This document shows positions 8,297 to 18,545 of a stretch of 64,000 nt of DNA, one piece after another. Position 1 is the first letter of the stretch, and each line of letters begins with the position of its first letter. This DNA comes from Flavobacterium haoranii (GTDB lineage Bacteria > Bacteroidota > Bacteroidia > Flavobacteriales > Flavobacteriaceae), in the NCBI GenBank assembly GCA_003246205.1, contig QKBC01000005.1, positions 124,001 through 188,000 of the forward strand, in the 5' to 3' direction. The position numbers and the translations under genes are program-made. The notes below the pieces were generated by a model. It ran no database searches. It was not told the origin of the DNA and worked only from the letters and a program-made list of their open reading frames with translations.

Positions 8297-11200
8297 TCAC
8301 CTTTTTAAAGTAAAGTGAGATCTGAATGTTCTTTGTTCTCCTTTATAATTGTATTCAACAGTAAACCAATAATCTGTAGAAGGTAACTTTTTCCCATTAT
8401 AAGTTCCGTCCCAGCCTTTACCCAAAGGAGATATCTGTTTTAAAAATTTACCATATCGATCAAAAATTGAAATGATGGATTCCGGATGTTCTGATCTTAA
8501 ATCCCAAATATTCCATGTATCATTATAACCATCGTCGTTAGGGGTAAAATAATTAGGATACTTAATTACAGTAAAAGTCAACACATAATTTCCACAGTAT
8601 CCAAAAGTATCTATTATAGTAACAATATGATCTCCAGAACTCAGATTATCGAACTGATTACTATCTTGAAAATCTCCGTCATCTAGCTGATAAATATAAT
8701 TCCCATAACCACCATCAATAATTACTACTGCGTTTGCTATATTTTCAAAAGGAAACGTAACCTCTACATGAGCAAAAGCTTTACTAGATTGCTCCACAAC
8801 AACCTCTTCTGGTTCATAATTACAATCGGGTGGTAATTCGGTTGAAAATTTAACAGGCATAGCAATATATGTCCCTGCTTCAGTAGCCTCATACGACAAG
8901 CCTGTTCCCATTAGAACATCATTAAGATACCATTCAATATTATATTCATTTGGATCTAAATCAGCCTGTAACATTAGACTTCTTATGGTTTGATCCGTTT
9001 CTGGGTCTACACAAATAATTCCACCTTCAACCTCAAATGTTGGTCTAGGAAAGACACTAAATTGAAAAGATGTTTCATCTGTACACTTTGTCACGGTATC
9101 AGTTGATTCATCATAGCCAGAAGCTTCGGCATATACCCAAATATTGTAAGTTTCAGATTGTGTATCTGGTGCGACAGCAAAAAGATAATCATTAGGATTT
9201 ATCAAATCAGCTTGATTCCCTCCTTGTTGCGAATAGTAGTTTATATTAAAATTACCTGATGGAAGAGTTGGTAATGTAAAATCTCCACAATAATTTTGAC
9301 CATCTAAATCTCCATAATTATAAACCGACAAATCAGGAGTTTCTAAAACTGTTACCACAAATGACTTTTCCTCAACACATAATGCCAAGTGATTGTCTTT
9401 ATTAATACCATATACATAAACGGTCTGTGGCGTATTATTAGGCGTAAACACATAATTAGCAAAATCAATTTCATCTACCGGATCCCCTCCAGAATTAAAA
9501 TAATATTTCACATAATTGATAACTTCTGGATTTGGCGTTGGATTAGTCAATGCTGGAAGCATGTAGCTATCACAACGCGTTACATCCGGAAAATCCGGCA
9601 AATTTATCCCTTTATATAATCTTTGAAATTCCTTATCTATAGTACATCCTGTATTAGGATCAACATAGTACAAATAAAAAGTTTCTGTAGTCGAATATAC
9701 CGTATTAGGATCAACGATTTGACCTGTACCATAAGGGCCGTCAGGAGCCGTATAATAATTTCCTAAAGTCGGTTGTGGTAATGAATACGGACCACATTCA
9801 TTTATATTGATTGCTTGATCTAAACCAGGAAAAGGCTGAATCGTAATGGTGAAGGCATGCTCATTACTACATACTATTTGTCCTCCGGTGGAAAGCGTAT
9901 GGACTTCCTGATTATAAACATAATACGTCCCTGGCGGATTCTCCCCTCCAATCTCAATTACATTATCAGGCGAAACAACTTCTTGTTGCCCAAAAACATT
10001 AGGCCCTCCCGGCAATTTATAATACCTTCCATTTGTAAGTTCAGGCAATATGAATTCCCCACAATAATTTCCATCCGGAATTTCATCCACATCCGGTTTA
10101 TCAAAAATAGTAATATTATAGTTTAGCGTTTCCGTACAATTTGGCATTTCAGTTGTTTGTGCATAATAATACACTATTTGTGATGTCGTTATAGGAATTG
10201 CAGGATTAATTGGATTCCCTTGTCCTCCAGGTTGATCAAAATAACCTCCAAAATAAATATAAGGCAACATATAACTTTCACAGCTATATTTATCAGTAAA
10301 CTGATTTACATTTACAATATTAACTCTAAAGTAACTTTGATTTGAACAAGTTCCTGTCGATCCATTTGAATTTACATGACTAATTTGATTATAAATATAA
10401 ATTGTTCTTGTTGAAGTAATAGCAGTTCCAGCTGCAAGTTGACTACCTGTACCATTTGGTCCTGTATAATAACTTCCGTTAGCAATAGGTTCTAAAACAT
10501 AACTATCACAATAAGTCACATCTGGTAAATTATCAACAATTGGCGTTGGATGAATCAAAATATCAAATTGCTTATCTGTACAAACTACACCTTCTATTTC
10601 AGAATAATAATAAATAGGCTGAATTATAGTTGTATTTGTAGTATTTGTAAAGACAGTTCCTGGTAATATAGGAGTTCCATTACCATTTGGTCCTCCAAAA
10701 TCAGTGTAGAACCCTCCTATTCCCATTGGAGCTCCCGGCACAGTGAATCGTCCACAATAATCATTCGCCGGTTCATATTTATCCAAAAGAGTAACGGTAA
10801 AAGTTGTCTCATTAGTACAGCCGTTTTCATCGGGACCTGCAAAAATGTAATAAACACCTTCCTCATCAACATAAGTTCCTGAACCTCCTTGTCCTAAATT
10901 TGTTCCCGTTCCATCGGGGCCAGTATAATAATAACCATTAACAATTTCAGGCAGATAAGCTTCAGTACACTCTACAATATCATCTATAGAATCTACGATA
11001 GGCTGAGGATTTATTGTTATTTCCACAGAAGTAACATCAAAACAACTTGGATTTGTAGTATCTTCAATTCTTATCCAATAGGTTATCGTTTGAGTCCCAC
11101 TCGCTATAGTTACATTTTGACTTATAGAATTTGTTCCGCTTATAGCATTTGCTTCAGAGGTATAATACGTAATAAGATAACTCCCTGTTTGACCATCAAT

Positions 11201-12592
11201 TACAGCATCATTATTCTGCGATAAATCATAAGAAATTCCGTCTTGATCTTCACAAGTATCATCTGTAATATCTGTACCGGCTACAATAACATCATTGATT
11301 ATTAAATTAAAAGAATAAATTGTTTCACAGAACAAGTCATTTGAAACATCAAAAACCTTAATATAAATCGTCTGTCCATCACTCAAATAGTTATCTAGTT
11401 CATTTTGATCGATAGGATTATTCTGTTCCGCATTTTGCTGTGAATCATAATAAAACACTTGATATAAGTCTTCATCCAAACCTAAATAACCAACATCATT
11501 TTGAGTTAAATCAAATGAATATTCCGTTGCTCCAGAATTACACTGATAGAGGTTTTTAGGAGAATTTACCGCTAGAGGAGAAAAAATCACTGTATCTTCA
11601 ATATGACAAGTCCCTTTATCTATAATAACTTTATAAACTCCCGGCTCAGTAACAGTATAAGAAGCTGATGATTCTCCTTGGATTAACACATTGTTTTTAA
11701 ACCATTGGAAAGTGTAAGTATTATCTAATTCAGTATCTAACAAAAATTCATCTCCGGCACAAATAACCCGATCATCACCTAAATCAAAGTTTGTTGTAAA
11801 ACTACCAGCCTCAATAAAAACTGCTGAATCGTAATTTGTACTAAAGTAATCAGCAACAACCATTCGCAATTTATAAGAATGATTTGGAATAATTTGTGAA
11901 GCTACCGAAAGTTTAATAGTATATCCCCTCATATTGATAACTGATGAGGCTGGATTATTTACATTATAAACACCGAATAAACTTGGATTTGTTGAACTAC
12001 AAGTATTATTATATGTTGAACTTTTAATTGTTTTTACTGAAACAGGAATAGAAGTATCCGGAATAACAGCCAAGTTTGTTATCGAATTTGTTGTCAAATC
12101 AATCAATTCAAATGCAAAAATATCATTAGATAAACATTGGTACTGTCCATATTCATTGGAGGCAAAAAGAAAATTGAAATTAAATGAATCTGAAATTGAG
12201 GTAAAATCAAATTGCAAATAAGCCAAATCTGTAATAGCTTCATTCGTTCCACTACTTGAATCACTTAAACTTTGTAAAAAAGAATCATTTCCTCCGTTTA
12301 CAGTAGTAGAACCCAAATTATTCCCAGTATAAATCCCTTGAGTATCCAGTATATTACCACTTCGTATTACAATTCCTTCCTCTATAGGAAAATTTGAATT
12401 ATTTCTAGAAAAATAAGCAACAGATTGATTAGAAGACAATGAGGCATTTTCAAAATCAATACAAGAGCCATTAAGCAAAACCTCTACTAAACCATCTGCT
12501 GAATATGTTGTATTATCAATGGAAACTGTTTGTGAAAAACAAACTAAACTAAAAAACAAAGCTATTTTCAAAAACAAGCTTTTCATAAACAT
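8297..12592 (-). CDS. T9SS type B sorting domain-containing protein with N-terminal choice-of-anchor L-like domain and Cys-paired repeats
   Basis: C-terminus NYFTPNDDGYNDTWNIWDLRSEHPESIISIFDRYGKFLKQISPLGKGWDGTYNGKKLPSTDYWFTVEYN is the gliding-motility/T9SS type B CTD; N-terminal LNGSCIDFENASLSS...FLFASNEYGQYQC; signal peptide. Confidence 0.9.
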   Translation of the reverse strand: MFMKSLFLKIALFFSLVCFSQTVSIDNTTYSADGLVEVLLNGSCIDFENASLSSNQSVAYFSRNNSNFPIEEGIVIRSGNILDTQGIYTGNNLGSTTVNGGNDSFLQSLSDSSSGTNEAITDLAYLQFDFTSISDSFNFNFLFASNEYGQYQCLSNDIFAFELIDLTTNSITNLAVIPDTSIPVSVKTIKSSTYNNTCSSTNPSLFGVYNVNNPASSVINMRGYTIKLSVASQIIPNHSYKLRMVVADYFSTNYDSAVFIEAGSFTTNFDLGDDRVICAGDEFLLDTELDNTYTFQWFKNNVLIQGESSASYTVTEPGVYKVIIDKGTCHIEDTVIFSPLAVNSPKNLYQCNSGATEYSFDLTQNDVGYLGLDEDLYQVFYYDSQQNAEQNNPIDQNELDNYLSDGQTIYIKVFDVSNDLFCETIYSFNLIINDVIVAGTDITDDTCEDQDGISYDLSQNNDAVIDGQTGSYLITYYTSEANAISGTNSISQNVTIASGTQTITYWIRIEDTTNPSCFDVTSVEITINPQPIVDSIDDIVECTEAYLPEIVNGYYYTGPDGTGTNLGQGGSGTYVDEEGVYYIFAGPDENGCTNETTFTVTLLDKYEPANDYCGRFTVPGAPMGIGGFYTDFGGPNGNGTPILPGTVFTNTTNTTIIQPIYYYSEIEGVVCTDKQFDILIHPTPIVDNLPDVTYCDSYVLEPIANGSYYTGPNGTGSQLAAGTAITSTRTIYIYNQISHVNSNGSTGTCSNQSYFRVNIVNVNQFTDKYSCESYMLPYIYFGGYFDQPGGQGNPINPAIPITTSQIVYYYAQTTEMPNCTETLNYNITIFDKPDVDEIPDGNYCGEFILPELTNGRYYKLPGGPNVFGQQEVVSPDNVIEIGGENPPGTYYVYNQEVHTLSTGGQIVCSNEHAFTITIQPFPGLDQAININECGPYSLPQPTLGNYYTAPDGPYGTGQIVDPNTVYSTTETFYLYYVDPNTGCTIDKEFQRLYKGINLPDFPDVTRCDSYMLPALTNPTPNPEVINYVKYYFNSGGDPVDEIDFANYVFTPNNTPQTVYVYGINKDNHLALCVEEKSFVVTVLETPDLSVYNYGDLDGQNYCGDFTLPTLPSGNFNINYYSQQGGNQADLINPNDYLFAVAPDTQSETYNIWVYAEASGYDESTDTVTKCTDETSFQFSVFPRPTFEVEGGIICVDPETDQTIRSLMLQADLDPNEYNIEWYLNDVLMGTGLSYEATEAGTYIAMPVKFSTELPPDCNYEPEEVVVEQSSKAFAHVEVTFPFENIANAVVIIDGGYGNYIYQLDDGDFQDSNQFDNLSSGDHIVTIIDTFGYCGNYVLTFTVIKYPNYFTPNDDGYNDTWNIWDLRSEHPESIISIFDRYGKFLKQISPLGKGWDGTYNGKKLPSTDYWFTVEYNYKGEQRTFRSHFTLKR
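9050..10980 (-). repeat. About eight degenerate 60-80-aa repeats starting C-[DGE]-x-[YF]-x-L-P and ending near a second Cys, within the T9SS protein
   Basis: CTEAYLPEI, CGRFTVPG, CDSYVLEPI, CESYMLPYI, CGEFILPEL, CGPYSLPQP, CDSYMLPAL, CGDFTLPTL in the translation. Confidence 0.85.
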
Positions 12593-12672
12593 ATTTTTCT
12601 TTATAAGTATTTTTTTTGATATAACGTTTATTTATATCAGTATAAAATTACTAAAAAAACGCAATAGCATAT

Positions 12673-12711
12673 AAAAAAATCGGTCAAGAAATTCCAAACC
12701 GATTTTTTTTA
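12673..12711. terminator. Terminator after lepA
   Basis: aaaaaaatcggt...accgatttttttt hairpin. Confidence 0.75.
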
Positions 12712-12712
12712 T

Positions 12713-14509
12713 TTAATCATTTAATTTCAATACCGCCATAAATGCTTCTTGAGGAATTTCAACATTCCCTACCTGACGCATACGTTTTTTACCTTTTTTC
12801 TGTTTCTCTAACAATTTACGTTTACGAGAAATATCGCCTCCATAACATTTTGCAGTAACGTCTTTACGTAACGCTTTAATCGTTTCGCGAGAAATAATTT
12901 TAGCACCAATAGCCGCCTGAATTGGAATATCAAACTGTTGTCTCGGGATTAACTCACGTAGCTTTTCACACATTTTTTTACCAATAGTATAAGCGTTATC
13001 TTCGTGAATCAATGCTGATAAAGCATCTACCTGATTTGCATTTAATAAAACATCTAGCTTAACTAGTTTCGATTGACGCATTCCTATTGGGTGATAATCG
13101 AAAGATGCATATCCTTTTGAAACCGTCTTTAAACGATCATAAAAATCGAAAACAATTTCCGCTAATGGCATATCAAAGTTCAACTCCACACGTTCTGGAG
13201 TCAAATAGGTTTGGTTTGTAATTTGTCCGCGTTTTTCAATGCACAAACTCATCACATTTCCTACGAAATCAGATTTGGTAATAATTGTCGCTTTAATAAA
13301 AGGCTCTTCTACTCTATCTAATTTTGAAGGCTCTGGTAAATCAGAAGGATTGTTAACCACAATAGCTGTTTCCGGATCTTTTTTGGTATAGGCCAAATAC
13401 GAAACGTTGGGAACCGTAGTAATTACCGTCATATCGAACTCACGCTCTAAACGTTCTTGAATGATTTCCAAGTGCAACATTCCTAAGAATCCACAACGGA
13501 AACCAAAACCAAGCGCAGCCGAACTTTCAGCAGCAAATACTAAGGAAGCATCATTCAACTGAAGTTTTTCCATTGACGCACGCAAATCCTCAAAATCTTC
13601 TGTATCTACTGGATAAATTCCGGCAAAAACCATTGGTTTCACGTTCTCAAAACCGGTAATCATATTCGTAGTCGGATTTTTGGCATCTGTAATTGTATCT
13701 CCTACTTTTACTTCTTTAGCTTCTTTAATACCCGAAACTAAATAACCAACATCTCCACTCGAAATTTTATCTTTCGGAACTTGATTTAACTTTAATGTCC
13801 CTACTTCATCGGCAAAATACTCTTTGCCGGTAGCCATGAACTTAATTTTTTGACCTTTAGAAATTTCTCCGTTAATAACCCGGAAAATTACTTCAATCCC
13901 TCTAAACGGATTGTAATGCGAATCGAAGATCAAAGCCTGTAAAGGCTCATTCGGGTCACCTTTAGGAGCCGGAACTTTTTCAATAATTGCTTCTAAAATT
14001 TTATCAACTCCAAAACCAGTTTTACCTGATGCGTGGATGATATCTTCTAAATCACATCCTAACAAATCAATGATATCGTCACTAACTTCTTCAGGATTAG
14101 CACTTGGTAAATCGACTTTATTTAAAACCGGAATAATTTCCAAGTCATTTTCTAAAGCTAGATACAAGTTAGAAATAGTTTGCGCTTGAATACTTTGGGC
14201 TGCATCTACAATCAACAAAGCTCCTTCACAAGCCGCAATAGAGCGCGACACTTCATACGAAAAGTCAACGTGACCCGGAGTGTCAATCAGGTTTAAAATA
14301 TATTTTTCTCCTTTATGTACATATTCCATTTGAATCGCGTGACTCTTAATTGTAATCCCACGTTCACGTTCTAAATCCATATTATCAAGCAACTGAGCTT
14401 TTTCCTCACGAGCAGTTACGGTTTGTGTAGCTGCCAGAAGCCTATCAGCCAGTGTACTCTTACCGTGATCAATGTGCGCAATAATGCAAAAGTTTCTAAT
14501 ATTCTTCAT
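12713..14509 (-). CDS. lepA: Elongation factor 4
   Basis: [41 protein letters not shown]-terminal [27 protein letters not shown]; start placed at internal M (14509) rather than the ORF-track start 14557. Confidence 0.96.
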   Translation of the reverse strand: MKNIRNFCIIAHIDHGKSTLADRLLAATQTVTAREEKAQLLDNMDLERERGITIKSHAIQMEYVHKGEKYILNLIDTPGHVDFSYEVSRSIAACEGALLIVDAAQSIQAQTISNLYLALENDLEIIPVLNKVDLPSANPEEVSDDIIDLLGCDLEDIIHASGKTGFGVDKILEAIIEKVPAPKGDPNEPLQALIFDSHYNPFRGIEVIFRVINGEISKGQKIKFMATGKEYFADEVGTLKLNQVPKDKISSGDVGYLVSGIKEAKEVKVGDTITDAKNPTTNMITGFENVKPMVFAGIYPVDTEDFEDLRASMEKLQLNDASLVFAAESSAALGFGFRCGFLGMLHLEIIQERLEREFDMTVITTVPNVSYLAYTKKDPETAIVVNNPSDLPEPSKLDRVEEPFIKATIITKSDFVGNVMSLCIEKRGQITNQTYLTPERVELNFDMPLAEIVFDFYDRLKTVSKGYASFDYHPIGMRQSKLVKLDVLLNANQVDALSALIHEDNAYTIGKKMCEKLRELIPRQQFDIPIQAAIGAKIISRETIKALRKDVTAKCYGGDISRKRKLLEKQKKGKKRMRQVGNVEIPQEAFMAVLKLND

Positions 14510-14616
14510 CTTCAAATCTGTCGTTTTCCCTAAATATAACAGGGATTTAATCCGCAAATATAAACCAAAGTTTTCATTAAAAAACAGTCTGTGAAGTTAA
14601 TAACATATAAAAGTTG

Positions 14617-14624
14617 TATTTTTG
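14617..14624 (+). promoter_or_regulatory. -7 element TATTTTTG upstream of dusB
   Basis: TAnnTTTG match; overlaps the TTG called as ORF start. Confidence 0.5.
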
Positions 14625-14639
14625 CCAAAAATTTACGCT

Positions 14640-15638
14640 ATGCCCAAGATTGGCAACATACAATTACCTGATTTTCCGCTTCTGTTAGCACCTATGGAAG
14701 ATGTAAGCGACCCGCCATTCAGACGTTTGTGTAAAATGCACGGCGCTGATCTGATGTATTCTGAATTCATTTCTTCTGAAGGCTTGATTCGCGATGCTAT
14801 TAAAAGTCGTCAAAAACTGGACATTTTCGATTACGAACGCCCGGTTGGTATTCAGATTTTCGGTGGTGATGAAGAAGCAATGGCCATGAGTGCCAAAATC
14901 GTAGAAACTGTACAACCTGACTTGGTTGACATTAACTTTGGCTGTCCTGTGAAAAAAGTAGTTTCTAAAGGAGCAGGAGCAGGAGTATTAAAAGATGTCG
15001 ATTTAATGGTTCGCCTGACACAAGCTGTAATAAAAAGTACTAGTTTACCTGTTACCGTAAAGACCCGTTTAGGCTGGGATGAAGAATCCATTAACATCGA
15101 TGAGGTAGCTGAGCGCTTACAGGATATTGGCGTACAAGCTTTAACGATTCACGCGAGAACGAGGTCTCAGATGTATAAAGGGCATTCGGATTGGTCACAC
15201 ATTGCACGTATCAAAGACAATCCAAGAATTACCATGCCGATTTTCGGAAATGGAGATATTGACAACCCGGAGAAAGCTTTAGAATATAAAAATAAATATG
15301 GAATTGACGGTATTATGATAGGCCGTGCTGCCATAGGTTATCCTTGGATTTTTAATGAAATCAAACATTTCTTCGAAACAGGAGAGCATCTTGATACTCC
15401 AACCATGAAAGACCGAATTGAAGCTGCAAGAAACCATTTAATTTGGTCTATGGAATGGAAAGGGGAACGCGTAGGAATTGTAGAAATGCGCCGTCACTAT
15501 ACCAACTATTTCAAAGGCATTCACGGATTTAAAGAATACAAACAAAAATTAGTCACAACAGACGGACACAATGAAATTCTAAAAATTTTTGACGAAATAG
15601 CTGATGCTTATCACGATTATATAATTACTCCTTTATAA
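14640..15638 (+). CDS. dusB: tRNA dihydrouridine synthase DusB
   Basis: LLAPMEDVSDPPFRRLC, DINFGCPVKKVVSKGAGAGVLKD, GIDGIMIGRAAIGYPWIF; ATG at 14640 preferred over TTG at 14622. Confidence 0.93.
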   Translation: MPKIGNIQLPDFPLLLAPMEDVSDPPFRRLCKMHGADLMYSEFISSEGLIRDAIKSRQKLDIFDYERPVGIQIFGGDEEAMAMSAKIVETVQPDLVDINFGCPVKKVVSKGAGAGVLKDVDLMVRLTQAVIKSTSLPVTVKTRLGWDEESINIDEVAERLQDIGVQALTIHARTRSQMYKGHSDWSHIARIKDNPRITMPIFGNGDIDNPEKALEYKNKYGIDGIMIGRAAIGYPWIFNEIKHFFETGEHLDTPTMKDRIEAARNHLIWSMEWKGERVGIVEMRRHYTNYFKGIHGFKEYKQKLVTTDGHNEILKIFDEIADAYHDYIITPL

Positions 15639-15640
15639 AC

Positions 15641-15671
15641 AAAAAAGCCAAACTTAAGTTTGGCTTTTTTG
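15641..15671. terminator. Bidirectional terminator between dusB and the pseudouridine synthase
   Basis: Perfect palindrome aaaaaagccaaacttaagtttggctttttt. Confidence 0.9.
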
Positions 15672-16544
15672 CTATATATTCTTCAAATTGATAATTTCCT
15701 GTTCGGTTAAAAATCTCCAGTTTCCACGAGGTAAATTCTTTTTAGTTAATCCGGCAAACATCACGCGATCCAGTTTAATTACATCATATTTCAATTGTTC
15801 AAAGATCTTACGCACAATCTTAATATTAGCGGTTTTCATTTTTACACCGATCTCACTTTTAGGTTCATTATCGATATACGTGACCTCTTCTACAAAAACT
15901 TTGTGCCCGTCAATAGTTACACCTCCTTGTATCTTTTCTAAATCTTCAAATTTCAGATTTCTGTCTAAACTTACCTGATACAATTTTGTAGAACGCTGAT
16001 TAGGACTCGTAAACTTTTTAATCAAATCTGTATCATTTGTAAACAACAGCAATCCTGTTGTGGTTTTATCCATTCTACCTACCGGTTGTAGTTTAGCTCG
16101 AGTAGCATTTCGTACCAAATCTAAAACACTAGGTGTGTTTTTCTCTTCATCATGTGATGTTGAAAAATTCTTCGGTTTATTCAACAATACATATTCTTTC
16201 TTTTCCGGAGTAATTGTCGCACCGTCAAACTGAACAGTATCGCCCGGCTTAACTTTATGCCCCATTTCAGTTACTACTTCTCCATTAACTTTTACGTTTC
16301 CGCTTTGAATGTAAATATCTGCTTCTCTTCGGCTACACATACCGGAATTAGCGATGTAGCGATTCAAACGAATTTCGTCTGAATTTGATGCTGCAGGCTT
16401 TGGTTTTGGCTTTGCCTCAGGTTTAAAAAACTTAGGCTGACCACTTGCAAATTTGTCATTCCCTCTCGAACTTCGTTCCTTTCTAAATCCTCCTTGTCTT
16501 CCTGAACCAGGATTCTTTCTATCATTCCCTTGATGACGTGACAT
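15672..16544 (-). CDS. RluB/RsuA-family 23S rRNA pseudouridine synthase with S4 domain
   Basis: IRLNRYIANSGMCSRREADIYIQSGNVKVNG (S4), PVGRMDKTTTGLLLFTND (catalytic D). Confidence 0.92.
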   Translation of the reverse strand: MSRHQGNDRKNPGSGRQGGFRKERSSRGNDKFASGQPKFFKPEAKPKPKPAASNSDEIRLNRYIANSGMCSRREADIYIQSGNVKVNGEVVTEMGHKVKPGDTVQFDGATITPEKKEYVLLNKPKNFSTSHDEEKNTPSVLDLVRNATRAKLQPVGRMDKTTTGLLLFTNDTDLIKKFTSPNQRSTKLYQVSLDRNLKFEDLEKIQGGVTIDGHKVFVEEVTYIDNEPKSEIGVKMKTANIKIVRKIFEQLKYDVIKLDRVMFAGLTKKNLPRGNWRFLTEQEIINLKNI

Positions 16545-16570
16545 ATATTATATTTTTTTGCAAAGATATA

Positions 16571-17497
16571 CTAATAAATGGAAAGTAATTTTTTCCCGTG
16601 TACTAAAACACTAGGTTTTATTAAAACGATGCAGAAAACACCACTTACAATAATTACTTTCAGTAAAAAATGAAGTTTCAAATAAGCTGCTTTTTGATTG
16701 GCTTTCCAAAGTTGGATTAAAAAAAAGATGAGCAACAAATAGCTTATGTAAAAATAGATTTCCATATAGCCTACATTATACACTTCTGTTAAGAAATAAA
16801 CCGGAATTACACTTATAATGGTTAAAACCGTTATAATACTTTTAGCAACCGACTCCCCAAAACGAACGGAAACTGTTTGATAATTGTTAGCCAAATCTCC
16901 TTCGATATTCTCTAAATCTTTGACTAATTCTCTAATTAAAATCAATAAAAACAAAAATGTAGCATGTGCAAAAATGACGTAATAGAAATTTTTAAAATGC
17001 ATCAATACTCCAAAAAAAGGCAAAACCGCTAGAAAAGCCGCTGTCAAATTCCCGATTATAGGATAACGTTTTAATTTATGAGAATAGAACCAAAGTAAAA
17101 AAATATATCCGGAAAAGAACAGCACTGCGCGCCAAGAGATAAAACTCACTAAAAAAACTACGATAAAATTAACAGTAAAATACACTTTAAGTTTTGTACT
17201 TTGACTAACCAAACGGTCTATCATGACTTTTTTAGGACGATTAATCAGGTCTTTTTTAGCATCATAAAAATTATTGATAATATAACCCGAAGCGATACTG
17301 AGAGAAGAAGCCAGCACAATAAGAAACAAACGCCAATCCATTAGTATATGAAGAGCGCTTTCTTCGGGTGCTAATATAAAAATGGCTGATAAGTATTGCG
17401 CTAGGGCAATTACCCAAATATTATAACCTCTTACAACTGAAAAAAAGCTGAAGATTTTGGTCAGTAATAATTTGAATTTTCTGGAAAACATTCTCAA
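16571..17497 (-). CDS. UbiA-family prenyltransferase, probable geranylgeranylglycerol-phosphate geranylgeranyltransferase-like
   Basis: Polytopic membrane protein with NNFYDAKKDLINRP and DLENIEGD Asp-rich motifs. Confidence 0.82.
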   Translation of the reverse strand: MRMFSRKFKLLLTKIFSFFSVVRGYNIWVIALAQYLSAIFILAPEESALHILMDWRLFLIVLASSLSIASGYIINNFYDAKKDLINRPKKVMIDRLVSQSTKLKVYFTVNFIVVFLVSFISWRAVLFFSGYIFLLWFYSHKLKRYPIIGNLTAAFLAVLPFFGVLMHFKNFYYVIFAHATFLFLLILIRELVKDLENIEGDLANNYQTVSVRFGESVAKSIITVLTIISVIPVYFLTEVYNVGYMEIYFYISYLLLIFFLIQLWKANQKAAYLKLHFLLKVIIVSGVFCIVLIKPSVLVHGKKLLSIY

Positions 17498-17560
17498 TTT
17501 ATCAGGTTAATTTAAAAGATTTTGAACTCTTAAAGGAATCTATAAAAATCGAATTTACAC

Positions 17561-18502
17561 CTAAAAATTGTATACTACTTCTAATTTATAATCTTTTAAC
17601 GCTTCTTTAGCTTTTTCTAAATCTTGAGTGAATCCTAAAATATAGCCTCCACCACCTGATCCGCATAATTTCAGGTAATAATCGTTCGTTTCAATTCCTT
17701 TTTGCCAAACTTGGTGGAATTGCTCCGGAATCATAGGTTTAAAATGATTTAAAACCACTCCGGAAAGTTTTTTGGTATTTTCAAACAATGCTTTTACATC
17801 GCCATGCAAGAAGTTTTCCACACAAGCATCGGTATACTTAATGAATTGTGATTTCAACATGTTGCGGAATCCCTGATCTTTTAGGTTTTCCATAAAAATA
17901 TTTACCATTGGTGCTGTTTCACCAACAATTCCGGAATCAATCAGAAAAACAGCTCCTTTGCCATTAGTAGATTGGCTAGGAATTCCGGTTGGCTCAATAT
18001 TATCTTTGGAATTGATCAAAATAGGCAAACTTAAATAACTGTTCAACGGATCTAATCCGGAACTTTTGCCATGAAAGAAAGATTCCATTTGCGAAAAAAC
18101 TGCTTTTAATTGCAATAATTTTTCACGTGTAAGATTTTCTAAAACTGTAATTTTATCGCTAGCATATTTGTCATAAATAGCCGCCACTAAAGCTCCGCTG
18201 CTTCCCACTCCGTATCCTTGCGGAATACTCGAATCAAAATACATTCCGTTAGCCACATCCTGATTTAATTCCTCTAAATTAAACGTAACTAAATTAGGCT
18301 GATCCTGTTGTAATCCGGCTAAATATTGCGCAAATCCTTTTAAACTTTCATTAGACTTTTTCATCTCTAAAGACGGGTTATCCTCTGCTTTTTTCAAAGC
18401 TCCTTTGTAGAAGTTATACGGAATAGAGAGTCCTTTTGAATCCTGGATGATTCCATATTCACCAAAAAGCAAAATCTTCGAGTAAAATAATGGTCCTTTC
18501 AT
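17561..18502 (-). CDS. Mevalonate kinase-like GHMP kinase
   Basis: KILLFGEYGIIQDSKGL, SSIPQGYGVGSSGALVAAIY, LCGSGGGGYILGF; adjacent to mvaD. Confidence 0.85.
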   Translation of the reverse strand: MKGPLFYSKILLFGEYGIIQDSKGLSIPYNFYKGALKKAEDNPSLEMKKSNESLKGFAQYLAGLQQDQPNLVTFNLEELNQDVANGMYFDSSIPQGYGVGSSGALVAAIYDKYASDKITVLENLTREKLLQLKAVFSQMESFFHGKSSGLDPLNSYLSLPILINSKDNIEPTGIPSQSTNGKGAVFLIDSGIVGETAPMVNIFMENLKDQGFRNMLKSQFIKYTDACVENFLHGDVKALFENTKKLSGVVLNHFKPMIPEQFHQVWQKGIETNDYYLKLCGSGGGGYILGFTQDLEKAKEALKDYKLEVVYNF

Positions 18503-18545
18503 GTATTTAGTAGCTATTCTTTAGTTTTAGTAAATGTACAAAAAA

